This document shows, piece after piece, positions 5,117-5,314 of a DNA stretch of 5,314 nucleotides. The translations under genes and the position numbers were made by a program. The DNA comes from RUG14130 sp045598325. Its GTDB lineage: Bacteria > Bacillota > Clostridia > Christensenellales > Aristaeellaceae. Within the stretch, counting starts at the first letter, position 1; each line of letters opens with the position of its first letter. A model generated the notes under the pieces. That model did no database searches. It was not told the origin of the DNA and worked only from the letters and a program-made list of their open reading frames with translations. Where the stretch lies: NCBI GenBank assembly GCA_045598325.1, contig JAZLLT010000026.1:1-5314 (forward strand), given 5' to 3'.

Positions 5117-5314
5117 ATGGCATTTCAGAATGAGTATTTGAAGAGCGTATACGAGAAAGTCGAAAAGCGCGACCCCGACCAGAAGGAATATCTTCAGGCG
5201 GTCCGCGAGGTGCTGGAGAGCCTGCAGGGCGTGTTCGACAAGCGTCCCGATTTCGTGGCTGCCAACATCGCAGAGCGCATCGTGGAACCCGAGCGCATCA
5301 TCACCTTCCGCGTT
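5117..5314 (+). CDS. gdhA: NADP-type glutamate dehydrogenase, N-terminal part (3' partial)
   Basis: The enzyme reductively aminates 2-oxoglutarate with ammonium and NADPH to give glutamate, in the cytosol as a homohexamer. Only the first 66 residues are in the window, about 15% of the usual 445 or so. They match the hexameric GdhA N-terminus: VEKRDPDQKEYLQAVREVLESL (15-36) and AERIVEPERIITFRV (52-66), closely parallel to the KRDPNQTEF and LERLVEPERVIQFRV segments of E. coli GdhA. The catalytic lysine and nucleotide-binding domain lie beyond the edge. AAGGAG, seven bases before ATG, supports the start. The gene has a strong promoter and a folded leader, as expected for a highly expressed nitrogen-assimilation gene. 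NADP preference is inferred from the subgroup. Confidence 0.93.
   Translation, partial: MAFQNEYLKSVYEKVEKRDPDQKEYLQAVREVLESLQGVFDKRPDFVAANIAERIVEPERIITFRV

Overview
The window (about 5.3 kb, GC-rich coding DNA with AT-rich gene-to-gene gaps) looks like chromosomal DNA of an uncultured anaerobic Clostridia-type Firmicute, probably gut- or rumen-associated. This is an inference from several traits: strong GGAGG-like Shine-Dalgarno sites, extended -10 promoters, a secreted peptidoglycan-binding/SH3 protein, a GH10 glycosidase relative, and the mix of gene families. I cannot name a genus.

Layout: the last codons of an unidentified gene (2-73) precede a thymidine kinase (tdk, 104-667) with a terminator. 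A promoter flanked by repeated GTGAA half-sites then drives a small flavodoxin-fold protein (802-1212), also with its own terminator. Next comes a very compact chain of perfect hairpins (1221-1327) that runs into the start codon of a secreted protein (1328-2557) with Ig-like, degenerate peptidoglycan-binding and SH3 domains. After another terminator lies a GH10 glycoside hydrolase gene (2658-4129) broken by two lesions: a frameshift near codon 19 and an in-frame TGA where Trp is expected. A hairpin terminator separates it from a convergent TSUP-family (YfcA-like) membrane transporter on the minus strand (4170-4937). A divergent promoter region then leads to the start of NADP-type glutamate dehydrogenase (gdhA, from 5117, cut by the window end).

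The genes do not form a pathway. From tdk onward almost every gene looks monocistronic, with its own promoter and/or intrinsic terminator: housekeeping functions (nucleotide salvage, ammonium assimilation), a redox protein, a transporter, a secreted wall protein and a dying carbohydrate enzyme. The most interesting material is non-coding: back-to-back 11-bp perfect inverted repeats before the 1328 gene, the structured gdhA leader, the GTGAA half-site cluster, and the double lesion in the GH10 gene. I found no evidence of a CRISPR array, phage, insertion sequence, tRNA or rRNA.
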